From contig JAZGTH010000015.1 of the NCBI GenBank assembly GCA_036877525.1, forward strand, positions 9,992,501 through 10,056,500: a stretch of DNA of 64,000 nt, written 5' to 3'. Made by a program: the position numbers and the translations under genes. The notes below the pieces were generated by a model, which ran no database searches, had not been told where the DNA came from, and saw only the letters and a list, made by a program, of their open reading frames with translations. Source of the DNA: Chromobotia macracanthus. Lineage: Eukaryota; Chordata; Actinopteri; Cypriniformes; Botiidae. Below, one piece after another: positions 49,770 through 60,653 of the stretch; the stretch's first letter is position 1, and each line of letters begins with the position of its first letter.

Positions 49770-50171
49770 ATTTGACAGCACCTAGGCGTCATTAAAACAG
49801 ACACATCTCATTTAAAAAGACGAGAAAGGAAAATAATATACTTAAAATACTTAAAAATCCTATAAACATTTTATATACTAGTATAAAGAACTAGTTACAT
49901 AATATGGGAGAACATAAACCAGCCTACCTTTTTAGACACACACAGAAACAGAAAACTAGGTTCGAAGTTATTGCTATCATGTACAGTTCATGACATCATC
50001 TAGTACAAATGACTCATAGGATATTGTATAGTACTTCACCAACTACAGAAGACACACAAATGTCACGGCACGACTTGAAACTTATTGAACTACACCATTA
50101 TGTTTTTTTGAACATAATGCCCGCACCATCTGTATCATTTACTGTTTTATAATATAGTCATTTTCAAGTAT

Positions 50172-50745
50172 ACTTACTGAGCTGCTAGGTAATGGTCACA
50201 AACGCCACTTCCGGTATTATTGCTCATGGGAGTTGTAGTTTTCTGGAAACTATTCAACGTATTTACAACGTTGGGCATAATCTGTTATTGCACATAAGAT
50301 AGTAAAGATATGCGTGGGATTGACATGTAACTATAAAAATATAAAAAATATAAAGTGGATTAATGTAACTGTATGGACGTGCTTTCTGCGTGACAGACAA
50401 TACCAGCTGTGTGTGAGTCACGTACACGTCGTTGTTTTCCAAGCGCGTGACATCTACCATCACATGACACACGAGACACAGAAAGGATGGACGTAACAAT
50501 GTAAACACAATAAAACAAATAATTATGATCGTGTATCGATTTAGTAAGTAGTACGTTGGTGAGGATGGCGTATCATTATGTTGACTGTGAGGCGTAGTAA
50601 TAAACTATTGTATTGTAAGTAACATTAACATACACAGCCTGTAGACAAGTTACTGACGATGCTTCCCGTTGCACTGTTTTGGTCAAGATAGTTTACTAGC
50701 AGCAGCAGCAGCCGGTGTTATAGTGCTACCCAGCTGATAATAAAG
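50172..50745. promoter_or_regulatory. Divergent leng9/flcn promoter
   Basis: leng9 and flcn point away from each other here. On the minus strand lie CCGGAAGT (ETS; core 50209-50214) and ACTACAACTCCC (50228-50239), the ZNF143/SBS-type motif common at bidirectional promoters. The leng9 UTR exon ends at 50178. A flcn 5' UTR exon ends at 50745 (ATAAAG then GTAAGG), preceded by a short GCA repeat (about 50700-50711). The core is only about 500 bp wide, so shared regulation is plausible. Confidence 0.55.
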
Positions 50746-51025
50746 GTAAGGATATTGTGTTTTTTCTGTGTAAAGTATATCTCTGTCAATTTGATTTCCT
50801 CCTATATTTCCTAGATTTAATACAGTTCATAGAAAGGCATTTATTGCTATTCAACTGTAATCAATAACTGTTACCTCACTGTTACATTTAAACTTTTGTT
50901 ATGCATTCATAATATTGTGTAGTATATTTTATAGTATACTTCCCTGTATTGTATTGTACTGTTGGAATTCTGTGATTACATTGCATAGACCTTTATTCTA
51001 AGATAACATTTTGATCTTTCTCTAG

Positions 51026-54000
51026 ATGAATGCTTTAGTTGCCCTTTGCCACTTCTGTGAACTTCATGGCCCTCGGACGCTGTTCTGTACAGAGGCTGTT
51101 CACCCTCCCTCCCCATCTCCCCCGCAGCCCGGATCATCCATTCCCGGTGACCCGGACCGAGAGGTGGACAGAGAAGGAGAGGGTCTCACCATGAGAGCCA
51201 ACAGCTCCGACACACAAAGAGGTGATATGTGCGAGGTAAGAAAATAATTGTGCCATATATGCTGATATAAATGCATACATGTAAAAAACCTTGTTTTAAC
51301 CTCTGATATTTTATCAGTTGCTCATGCATCTATTAATATCAGTGTTTCTCTCACCAGGGCTGTCGCTCACTACCTGCATCCCACCCCGGCTTTGTGAGTG
51401 TGGACAGTGAGACAGGCATTCGCTATCTGAGCCATCAACACCCACGCCAGCCGCAGCTCTTCAGCGTGGTTCGACAGGCATGTGTGCGCAGCCTTAGCTG
51501 TGAGGTGTGTATATGTTTATGAGTGAGAACATTGACATTTGAAATAGAAAACTGCTTGACTTATTTTGACTGAATATGCCTGTTAGATCCATATCATATT
51601 ACTTTATATGTGACTCTTGTATATTTTCTCATCTTTATAGGTCTGTCCTGGTAGGGAAGGGCCCATATTCTTTGGAGATGAACAGCATGGATTTGTTTTC
51701 TCCCATACATTTTTCATCAAGGACAGCCTTGCGCGGGGCTTCCAACGCTGGTACAGCATCGTTGTGGTAGCCATGGACAGGATCTACCTCATCAACTCCT
51801 GGCCATTCTTGCTGCGTCATCTGCGACTAACCATTCAGAGTCTACAAAGCACAGCACTCAAGGTACCGGAATACAGGACCCCAGTACCTTTAGTACAGTC
51901 ATAGTGTGACTCAAAGTGACTCTTTGAGTAATGTTTACTCATGATTTTGGAAATACAGCTGGAGACACATTGCAACTAGTTTTGTCAGTACCCTGTATGC
52001 TATCATTCTGACACTTTTTGCAAACACAGGTTGGCCTGTGGTTTCTTTATGTTGGTTATTTTAACAAATGTTTCTCAAGTGTCAACACCCAAATATACTG
52101 AGTTTCTGTCTGTCTGAATTTACATAATTTTCATGAGATTACCACACCATTTTTAACCACAAATACATATAAGTTAGTGCAACTATATGTAAGATAAAAG
52201 TTCTTCATTTTTTCTTTGACCTTTGACCTGCAGGTGTTTGACAGTGAGCAGTGTGTGTGTCCACAGAGGGCAGTGCGTATGAACAGTGCGTTCTCTCCTG
52301 CAGTGTTCCCCCACCAGCGCAGCGGAAATGCAGCCCGCTCGCTCACATCCCTGACCCAGCACCCCAACCTGTGGGCCAGTCTCCACTCCTCATTCAGCTG
52401 GTATGTTAAGCGCTGATGATGAGCTGGTGCATGAACTTGTGACAAAGACACACTTGTTGGTCAAGTACCATTTCTGCTGCAGAAAACATTACATACACAG
52501 ATTAGTAAAATGTAAGCAGATGATAACCCAAATTAGTGTCTTGCTTATCCAACAGTATTTTGTTTTGTCATTGAAACAGCCAATCTCCTACTCTAACAAG
52601 AGAATACACATTTAACTAGACCTGCCTCAAGGCCTGCAGGATTTGAGTTTCAGTATCAATGGTGGTATAAATTTATAATACCATTGTTCACATTTTATCC
52701 TGATTTGATGTTATTGGACCATAATATTGACCCACAATTTTTAAGACCTTGGGTCCTCTAGGCATGGATTGCATTTCACCATCAGTAAGTGTTTTGGATT
52801 GTTTGCCTGTTTCATTGTCCACCAATTGATGGCTTAGACATAATTGTAAGCCGAAAATTTGTGGGAAGAATTCCATTCCAAAGTTTAATATTTACTTTTT
52901 TGTAAGCTCCTAAACTTAAATCTTAGCAAACACCACTAATAAACAAACACCTATAATGCATATCTACCTTGTCTTTCCACCTCTTGCTTTATTAATTTTT
53001 TGTGTGCTGTAGGTTGCTGAAAGCTTGTGGTAGCCGGCTGACTGAGAAACTTTTAGAGGGAGCACCCACAGAAGACACGCTGGTTCTCATCGAAAGACAA
53101 ACTGGTAACACTAGTAAAACATTTACAAAAAACAATAGTTTTAAAACAATTTTAGTTTTGTTTTGTTTTGTTAACAAATGTTTTGTATTAATTTTGTATT
53201 AAAAATTCCCCAACAGAACAAGAGGAAGAGATGACTGGTTGGGATGGTGCTGAAGGGGGCGGCTCTAAACCACAACCCAGCCAATCAGATAGCCTGCAAG
53301 CCAGAGATTTTCAGTGTGAAGATGGGAGACAAGAGGAGTTTCTTGGGCCAAGGTTTAAATCACTGAGACATTTAAGACAGGTAAATGCTTGCTCCACATA
53401 ACTCAAAAGTGTTTTCACTCATCAGAAATTTGAATTTTGACCACTATATTTAAATGATTAATTATTAGGTCCTTGGTGCCACCGAATTTCGACAGCTTGC
53501 ATGGCATGTTCTGATGGGAAACCAAGTCATATGGAGAGGTGCAGATCCTGGTCTCATCCAGTCAGCTTTTAATGTATTAAAGGTCAGCTAAATACCTATG
53601 TACATATTTCCAAATAATGTGATATGCAAAAACTTTGACTATACATGACTTACTGAAGTATTAAAATAATCTAGTTATAAAAACTATCGTGACATGCATA
53701 TTGCAATTATTCGAAATATTGTGCAGCTCAGGTCTACATCATAAAAGGTCCATGTTATATGAAAAAACATATGCTGAAATTATATAATTCAGTTCTGAAC
53801 CTAATATTTAATGGTTTTGAAGGCTTTGCTTCCTGTTGGCTGTGTCCGGGCGGTTCCATACAGTCCTCACTATGAGGAAGCATACCGATGCAACTTCCTT
53901 GGGCTAAGCCCAGATGTACTGATTCCAGCTCATGTCAGTTCTTCAGGTATCTTTTGTTACTATACCTTTAAGAATCTGCTATTTCTTCATGGTTTCTTTT

Positions 54001-55635
54001 TAAATCACTGCACATTTCTGTCAGACAGAGCTGGCTGATTTATCTTTCAGAAAACACAAGATTTGTAGAGTGTCTACTGACATCTGTTCACTTCTCTCAA
54101 CACCTCATTAAAGGGAACATGTGATATTCCAACTCTGAGAGTTTTGGACCCTATAACCACAGTGCTGTGTTGATGAAGTTTTCTGGGATTATTACTCATT
54201 AACACTGATAGCGGTCACACTGACAAATAACAGTTGCAATCCTTCCAGCAATGGAATGTTTCATAATTTTTATCTGATAATTCTAGAACAACATATTTTA
54301 TAACATGATGTTACACATAGATGTAATAGAGGCCTCAAACGAAGACTTTTGTCAGAATGTAATTTATAACTTATTTCTCAACTTCTGTGTGTCTGTTTTC
54401 TTTCCAAACACAGTGAAATTGTTTTTAAAACCCAAGTGTCAGGTTCATCTCAAAGTTCAGCGCTCGTATGACGCCCCTGCATGGCCAGACTGCCATTACT
54501 GAATGTATCTAAGATCTCTCCTCCTTTCTTTTATCTCTCTCTCTCAATCTGTCTCTCAGAGTTTTCACTGCTGGTGGATGTTATTAATGCCGAGCATGAT
54601 TGCGTAAATCCTGTGTCGGAGGATTACATTCTCTCACTCTACCAGTTCAACATTAGCAGTGCCAACACGCAACCCATGGACAAAGGTAGACATTGGGAAT
54701 GCAAAACTGCATATTTTTAAATATTAGATTAGATTAGTTGTACTAATTGACTAATCACTTAGGAACATCTGAATAATTAGGCTGATTTATAGTTCAACAA
54801 ATCCTACCTTAAATTGTCTTTTCTAACACTTTTTCTTTTTGTCAGGTCCAACTCTGCTGAATAAGATTGAAGTGGCTCTTTCTAATGAGAATCTGTCAAT
54901 GGAGGTGGTGTCTCTGTGCCTGCTCTGTCTGAAAGAAGAGTGGATGAAGTAATCTCACATTGTTTTTACATATGATGCATATGATCTTCTAAAGACAATA
55001 GAAATACATGACAGTCACTATTAACAATCCCTGTAATGAAGTTGTAATACAGTTATAAGCAAAATCATCTGAGGCCACATTAAAAGAATGTTTTAAGATG
55101 CTTGTTCTCAAATCATGGATCAGGTTTTGCACAAATTTGTGAAGTTCATGCCAGTTGGAGTGCATGCTTTCATCACAGCAAAACTAAGAAATTCTCAAAA
55201 TTATGTAAATTTAGCAATTTAGCTTTTCATTTAGCTTTTTACTTACGTTACCATGGCAAGAATCTTAAATAATCTAAAAAAAGAATTTTAATTTAAAAAA
55301 TGTAAACTAGAAGCATTTTTTATTTATGATCACAGATTTTTGAATCCCACTGTATATGGTCTCTTATATAGTCTCCTATAAAAGCCCTCTGTGCTGTTTC
55401 TCAACGCCTGCTCTTCTTCTGTTACAGCAAAGTAAAGGTGCTGTTTAAGTTTTCCAAAGTGGATGGCAGAGGAAAAGAGGACACTCAGAAGATTTTAGCC
55501 CTGCTGGGGGCCACAGGACCCGGGGAAGAGGACAATGTGCGGCTCCTTAAGTTTTGGATGACAGGACTCAGCAAGACCTACAAGAGCCATCTGATGACAG
55601 CTGTGAGAGGTGGAGAGAGAACTCTGAGCCAGTGA
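51026..55635 (+). CDS. flcn: Folliculin
   Basis: Eleven coding exons join to 558 residues: 51026-51235, 51358-51504, 51641-51862, 52234-52400, 53013-53104, 53217-53380, 53469-53582, 53823-53946, 54560-54685, 54846-54948, 55428-55635. The start MNALVALCHFCELHGPRTLF is almost identical to human FLCN. The N-terminal Longin domain holds SHTFFIKDSLARGFQRWYS; R151 aligns with human R164, the arginine finger for RagC/D GTP hydrolysis. The DENN-like C-terminal half has AWHVLMGNQVIW, YEEAYRCNFLGLSP and WMTGLSKTYKSHLM. Human FLCN has 579 residues; the difference lies mostly in the variable linkers after residue 24 and in exon 6. With FNIP partners it senses amino acids at lysosomes and controls TFEB/TFE3 through mTORC1. 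The extreme C-terminus differs from mammals. Confidence 0.97.
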
Positions 55636-56165
55636 GAGAGAGGGAACAATAGACTCATTGCTTGAGCTAAATGAAAAGAAAGTGTGTGTGTGTATATGTG
55701 TGATTTACAGGAACAGGGGCCAGGCCTGGGCCCTCTAAAAGAGAATGTGTTTTTCTGTATAGTACAGAGAAATTATTATATAAGAGAATAAAAAAGCCAT
55801 CGCTGTGATTTAAGGCTCAAAAAACAGTTAGACATGTATTTAAATGGAATGTCGTTTTACTCTCATGACCAGACATGTCCATCGTTTTCACTGTGCATTT
55901 GTGTATGTCTAATAGGGCATAGCGATACTCTGACTTGATGAGAACTAAACAGTTTCAGTTGACATATGACAGCTAGAAATTTATTGGTGTCTCCTAACAG
56001 TTTCTGTGTGCCTGTTTTAATTCACGTCATCACGTTCTGTTCATCTGACTTTATCTGAGAGAGAATTTGAATTTATTTATTCTTATTTGATAACTTATTT
56101 CAAAGGAATGCCTTTTACAATAAGCTTGAACAAACTAAATAAAGAGACTACTGCTTGTAAACATT
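55636..56165 (+). other. flcn 3' UTR
   Basis: AATAAA hexamers occur near 55786 and at 56138-56143; the second, after TGAACAAACTAAATAAAG, probably ends the transcript. Confidence 0.55.
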
Positions 56166-57756
56166 GTTTTAATTATTTTAATTTATTGCAGTTTCTGACT
56201 ATAGGGACATTATTTTTGTGGGGAAAAATCTCTACAAAGTAACATTTACTGCTGCAACAAGGAATAATAAATGTAAGCCCATTACCATTTTACAACTTGT
56301 TGTAAAGTGTGCTACAAGACCTCAAGCCATGCAAAAAACACGTGCTAACATGTATCCCAAACATATGAACAGCTCTTACACAAGGATGTGTTGTTTGTGT
56401 TTCACTTTAGTGTTTCGCTGGTATGAGAAGGATCAGGTTATATCAGGGTAACCCCACCTATTCAATTATACAAGGTGATCATTACAGTTAATTTATAATA
56501 ACTATTATGTAATTCCTGAGTAGTGTCATTTCAAATGTTTTATAGATACATCACTGTGGCTTAAATAAATTTAGTTATGGCAGGACTAGTGTTTCCCTGA
56601 GGAGAAAGACTTCATGGTGCTTCCTGTTTTCACAAGCTGATTGACTGCAGTGTGTAAGATTTGGATCACTGCCAGGAAAACATCTTTCTCCTCATAGTTA
56701 ATCATGCCTTTTCATTTCAGGTGTAACATTAAGTCAACATTTCTATAACATTTTGTCTGTGATGAAACATGTACACAGATTTATAGCTGTTTACGACTAC
56801 CAACTTTGTGTGCTATGCTTTGCCATACACATAAATACATGCACTCAGAACAATGTTTCTTTGATGCAGTCATGTGACATCGATTCAGCTGTGGTACACC
56901 ACAAATGCTTTGTCTAAATAAATTACATCATAGATGAATACTCTCCTCATTTTATACTCGTCTGATGATGAATAATGTTTAACAGTTTAAATTACATAAA
57001 CATGCATCTGATGAATATCAAATATTCACATGAAAGGCCAACAGGGTTAGTCATTGCTTCAACCATGAGTAGTGGGTTTGGGTCACACGGATAGGGCACA
57101 GACATGGATACTTTAGATGTTGGATTACAATCTGAGTGGTAAAATGCATGAGTAAATCCAAGAAAGGCAGCGCATTGAGAGCTGATAAAGAGAGGAGGGG
57201 AAAGAGGGGGAGTGCATGCCGGCTAATGAGGTAAAGGGGTGTGGAACTCTAAGGAGACCAGGGAGAGAAAAGAGGAGTATTGAGCTATTGAGACTTTCAC
57301 TTTCAGTGTGCAAGCTGCTTATAAACAGCTTGTTCCTGCATCAACTGCTAGCTTGCCAGAAGAGAGGAGTGAGTGTAATTAAAGGCGCAAATAAAGTCAC
57401 TAAAAGGGAAGGAAAGCAAAAGGAAAACTGAACGAAAACTGAACAGGAAATAGAAGAATATCTTGTATTCCATCAGCATTTTTTTCCAGAAAATTGGGAA
57501 ATTCCAAGTGTGTGACTGGGATTGAAAGGAGGGAAAGTATGGGGAGCAGCTGTCAATGTTGGATCGAGGGGAAATTGCAGCAATAAGAGCACGAGGGGAC
57601 GTGTACGTTTGTAGTTTCTTGAAGAGGCTGCTGAGAAACCACAGAGCCGAAAACAGACTGAGATTCTCCCATAACTTTATCTTCAGCTGTCTGTCGTGCA
57701 AGTAGCCTTAGCCGAGAAGATCATGGAGAATATGGCCCCCATTGGCCGGTAGAAGC
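56166..57756 (+). other. Intergenic DNA and upstream region of the cytokine gene
   Basis: No coding exon is supported up to about 57.7 kb. The last few hundred bases probably include the 5' UTR of the flt3lg-like gene; a short upstream ORF (ATG at 57723, stop TAG at 57750) ends just before its start codon. Confidence 0.4.
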
Positions 57757-59128
57757 ATGTTACCAACAGGTAGCGTGATAATACGTGTGATTATTGCGAA
57801 GAGCAGTAAATTAAACGGACCATCAAGTGATGCGCATGTTAAATTGTTGCACTGTCGAAGGGTGACTAGAGTAGAGTGATGGCGTCCCTAATAGCATAAA
57901 ATGCGCTTGTTTTTATATTATGATGCGCGTTTTGATCAACACACATTCTTTACCTTTCAGTGCTGTTACTTCTATCAGTATTGACTGTTCAAGGAAGTGG
58001 GTGCGATGATTTTATGAAGACGACGGTTCAAAATCTTCAGGTCTCTATCAACAGCGAAAAGACGACTGGATTTGTGAGTTTAATTTAACATTTTTTAAGT
58101 GATTTTATTTGTCCGCTATAATTTTGTGCATGCCGCAGTTAGTTGCCTTATATGTCTTAGTTACTTTATAAATCTCATATTGATATGACATTTTAGATAT
58201 CGTGCGATTAGCATGTGTTATATTAGCATGTATATTGGTCAGCTCGTTTTTATTGTACAATTTGACAATTTTGATGTCTGTTACAGCCTCAAGTGTTTCC
58301 AAAAAACTACTTGGTCTCTCACTATTTCAACAACAGCGCTGTGTGCAACGAGCCGGTAAGCTTCACAGGTTCATATTGAAAATGTTCAAAAAGTCCACAC
58401 TAGTCTTTCTGTGACCTGCTTGTTTTGACTTTGGTTTCAGTAGATAATCTCATATATCGGTCTTGTGTCTGTCATTCGTTTGTGTGTGTGTGTGTTTAGT
58501 GTTGCGTGTTCAGTGATGCTGTGTTCCTGTCTAATTCCTGGATTAAGCTTCTCCAGCATCTCAGTAGAGATCATCTCAAATACAGGTTCATCAGTGAGCT
58601 GACTTACACTTTGGACAAAATAGCAGAAGAGGTAAGGGAATGTATCATCTTATACGTTTTATTATTCCATATGATTTTGATCAATATTGTTCTAATTTTC
58701 TAGAGGTTGCATCAAGTAGCCATTTATTCTTGATTCTGTTTATTAGTATATGGTTATTTATTTCTCGTATTTCTCAGAAATTTCAGGAAGCTCCTGATGT
58801 CACCAGTTTCCCATCTGTTCAGTCAACACCAGAAGCGCTGCTTTCCTTCACCTCATCCCTGTTCTTGAGATGGCTCAATTTGGATTGCACTTTTGGACAA
58901 CATCAGTGCATCTTCCCCATACCAAGTCAAGACGATCTGGAATCAGAGGTGGAGGATATGGAAAATAATGAACAGGTGGATGAGCAACTGCCTGTAATTG
59001 AAGGAGAGACAGGTAAAAGACAGCTTGACCATGGTCCAACCAGTGGATATACTAAGTTATATTTCACAGGTTTCTTTTGGTGGATCTTATCTTTTCTGTG
59101 GGTAGCAACATGTGTAGGTCTGATTTGA
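57757..59128 (+). CDS. flt3lg: FLT3-ligand-like membrane cytokine (SCF/FLT3L/CSF1 helical family)
   Basis: Five coding exons (57757-57769, 57961-58073, 58287-58355, 58500-58631, 58778-59128) join to 225 residues; human FLT3LG has 235. A signal peptide (MLPTVLLLLSVLTVQGSG) is split by intron 1, whose first coding exon is only 13 bases. The mature part starts CDDF and shows amphipathic helices: FPKNYLVSHYF recalls the PVTVASNL/LPKDYMI region of FLT3L/SCF, then FLSNSWIKLLQHL, FISELTYTLDKIAEE and ALLSFTSSLFLRWLNLDC. Cysteines are C19, C62, C66, C67, C146 and C153. An acidic stalk leads to a C-terminal hydrophobic segment (about 205-225) with no cytoplasmic tail. Intron phases are 1,0,0,0. Family membership rests on this layout plus synteny with human 19q13.33, where FLT3LG lies. 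Sequence identity to mammals is low; KIT-ligand, CSF1 or IL34 relatives are less likely alternatives. In mammals FLT3LG drives dendritic-cell and progenitor growth. Confidence 0.65.
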
Positions 59129-59800
59129 TAAGGGAGAAAGTTACCTAAAAGATTAAAGACTAGCCTTTGTAAAGACAATTACTGTGTTTCCTTGACTTTG
59201 TCTGTTATTATTGGTTTTAAAAGGATGAGTTCTTTCTTCAGTGGCTGTTGATTAAGACATTTCTTCTTTTAAGCACAATTATGTACAAACCCATGTGTGA
59301 TGTTAGCATCATTTTTTTGCACTGATTGTTTTCATCATTTATCAAATGTTTCTATCGTCTTGTACAGTGAATTATGTGTCATCCATGATAGCTCAGCTGA
59401 AACCTGAATACTTTTAACATTAAATGTAATATTTAAAAAGTAAAGAATACATGAAGCCAAAAGATGTTGTCTCTGCATATCGCTTGGCATTCAAGAGGAA
59501 ATCACTACACTCAAATACTACAGTAAATGCAATAAGCCATATTAATTAAGACTGTACCACAGTTTATCATCAGTAGGAACTACAGAATCTGTGTTGGCCT
59601 AACTATGCTACTTCATTAGAAAAAAACATTTTCGAAATGGTTATATATGTCATGTTTACATTTATTGTATTGGAGATTGTCAATGAAGCTTGTCAATACA
59701 ACCACCACCACAATGTTTTACTCATGAATTTAATATCTGTGTGTTTTTGTGTAGATGTTTTCATTTGTATACTTTTATATGTAAATAAAAACTCTTAAAA
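59129..59800 (+). other. 3' UTR of the flt3lg-like gene
   Basis: An AATAAA at 59784-59789 is a suitable polyadenylation signal. Short ATTTA-type motifs (for example ATTTATC, 59338) could reduce mRNA stability, as in many cytokine transcripts; this is inference. Confidence 0.5.
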
Positions 59801-60653
59801 ATGTAGTAGCTCATGTTTCCATGGAATGACTTAAAAAAGACTAATGAAAAACTAGGATGTGCTATTTAAATGCTATTCCCTTCCCTATTATACCAGAATT
59901 ACATAGTTAATTTAATTGTTACATAGTTAATACAATTGTTTGTACTCTTGTTTGTCATAACTTTCTCTAGTATCAGCTGGTTGCAGGGTTGCGCAAATGA
60001 TGGCACAAACAACAACAAACCACAGAGAGCTTTTGTTCACACACTTTTGATGTCCCACAACACTAGACAGCTGGGTCACGCTCATCTGAAATGCAACAAC
60101 AAGTACACACATTAAAACACATTAGCCAGCCACATAAAATCAATACACAAGTCCTTTTATCAACACACAAATTGTTGCAATCAAATATTTATCAGAACAC
60201 TTGCACACACTGTACATACAGGTACATACTATGTTTAAAGAAACAAGAATGTTTAAAGTGACACTCAAGAAACAATTTGAAAAACCTTATAAGATCTAGT
60301 TACATTTTAGAAGTGGTTTTGTTTGGAACAGCCCATTTAAGCATGCACGAAACAGTAACAGATCGTTTCAACAAGTTAAAGTAAGTGAAAATTACTTGGA
60401 GCCCTTTTCATAGTTTCATCTTAAGCATAATTGCATAAGATGGTTTGACTTTGCGTTCAAACCGTCTTGTGTAATTTTCACTTACTCACTTTTTTGTAGA
60501 CATTTTTTTAAATCTGGCTTTAGTGCAGGAGAAATTACTGGAAAAGATTTCTGTGACTTCAATTCCCGCTCGCTTGTGGATTTGGGTGTCACCCAACTCC
60601 GTACAGCTTGCGCTTTAAACCACGTGACCCGGAGCGGAAACTGTGCTCTCAAA
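59801..60653 (+). promoter_or_regulatory. Intergenic DNA with grwd1 promoter
   Basis: The first 700 bases show nothing recognisable. Close to the ATG lies an E-box (CACGTGAC, 60621-60628), followed by CCGGAGCGGAAA. CACGTG sites bind MYC/MAX or USF and are typical of ribosome-biogenesis genes. Confidence 0.5.

Noticed and set aside
59013..59069. Treating the 57-base GT-AG segment as a normal intron of the cytokine gene
   Set aside because: It is very short and fully open in frame; the unspliced reading is kept as the main model and the alternative listed as a finding.
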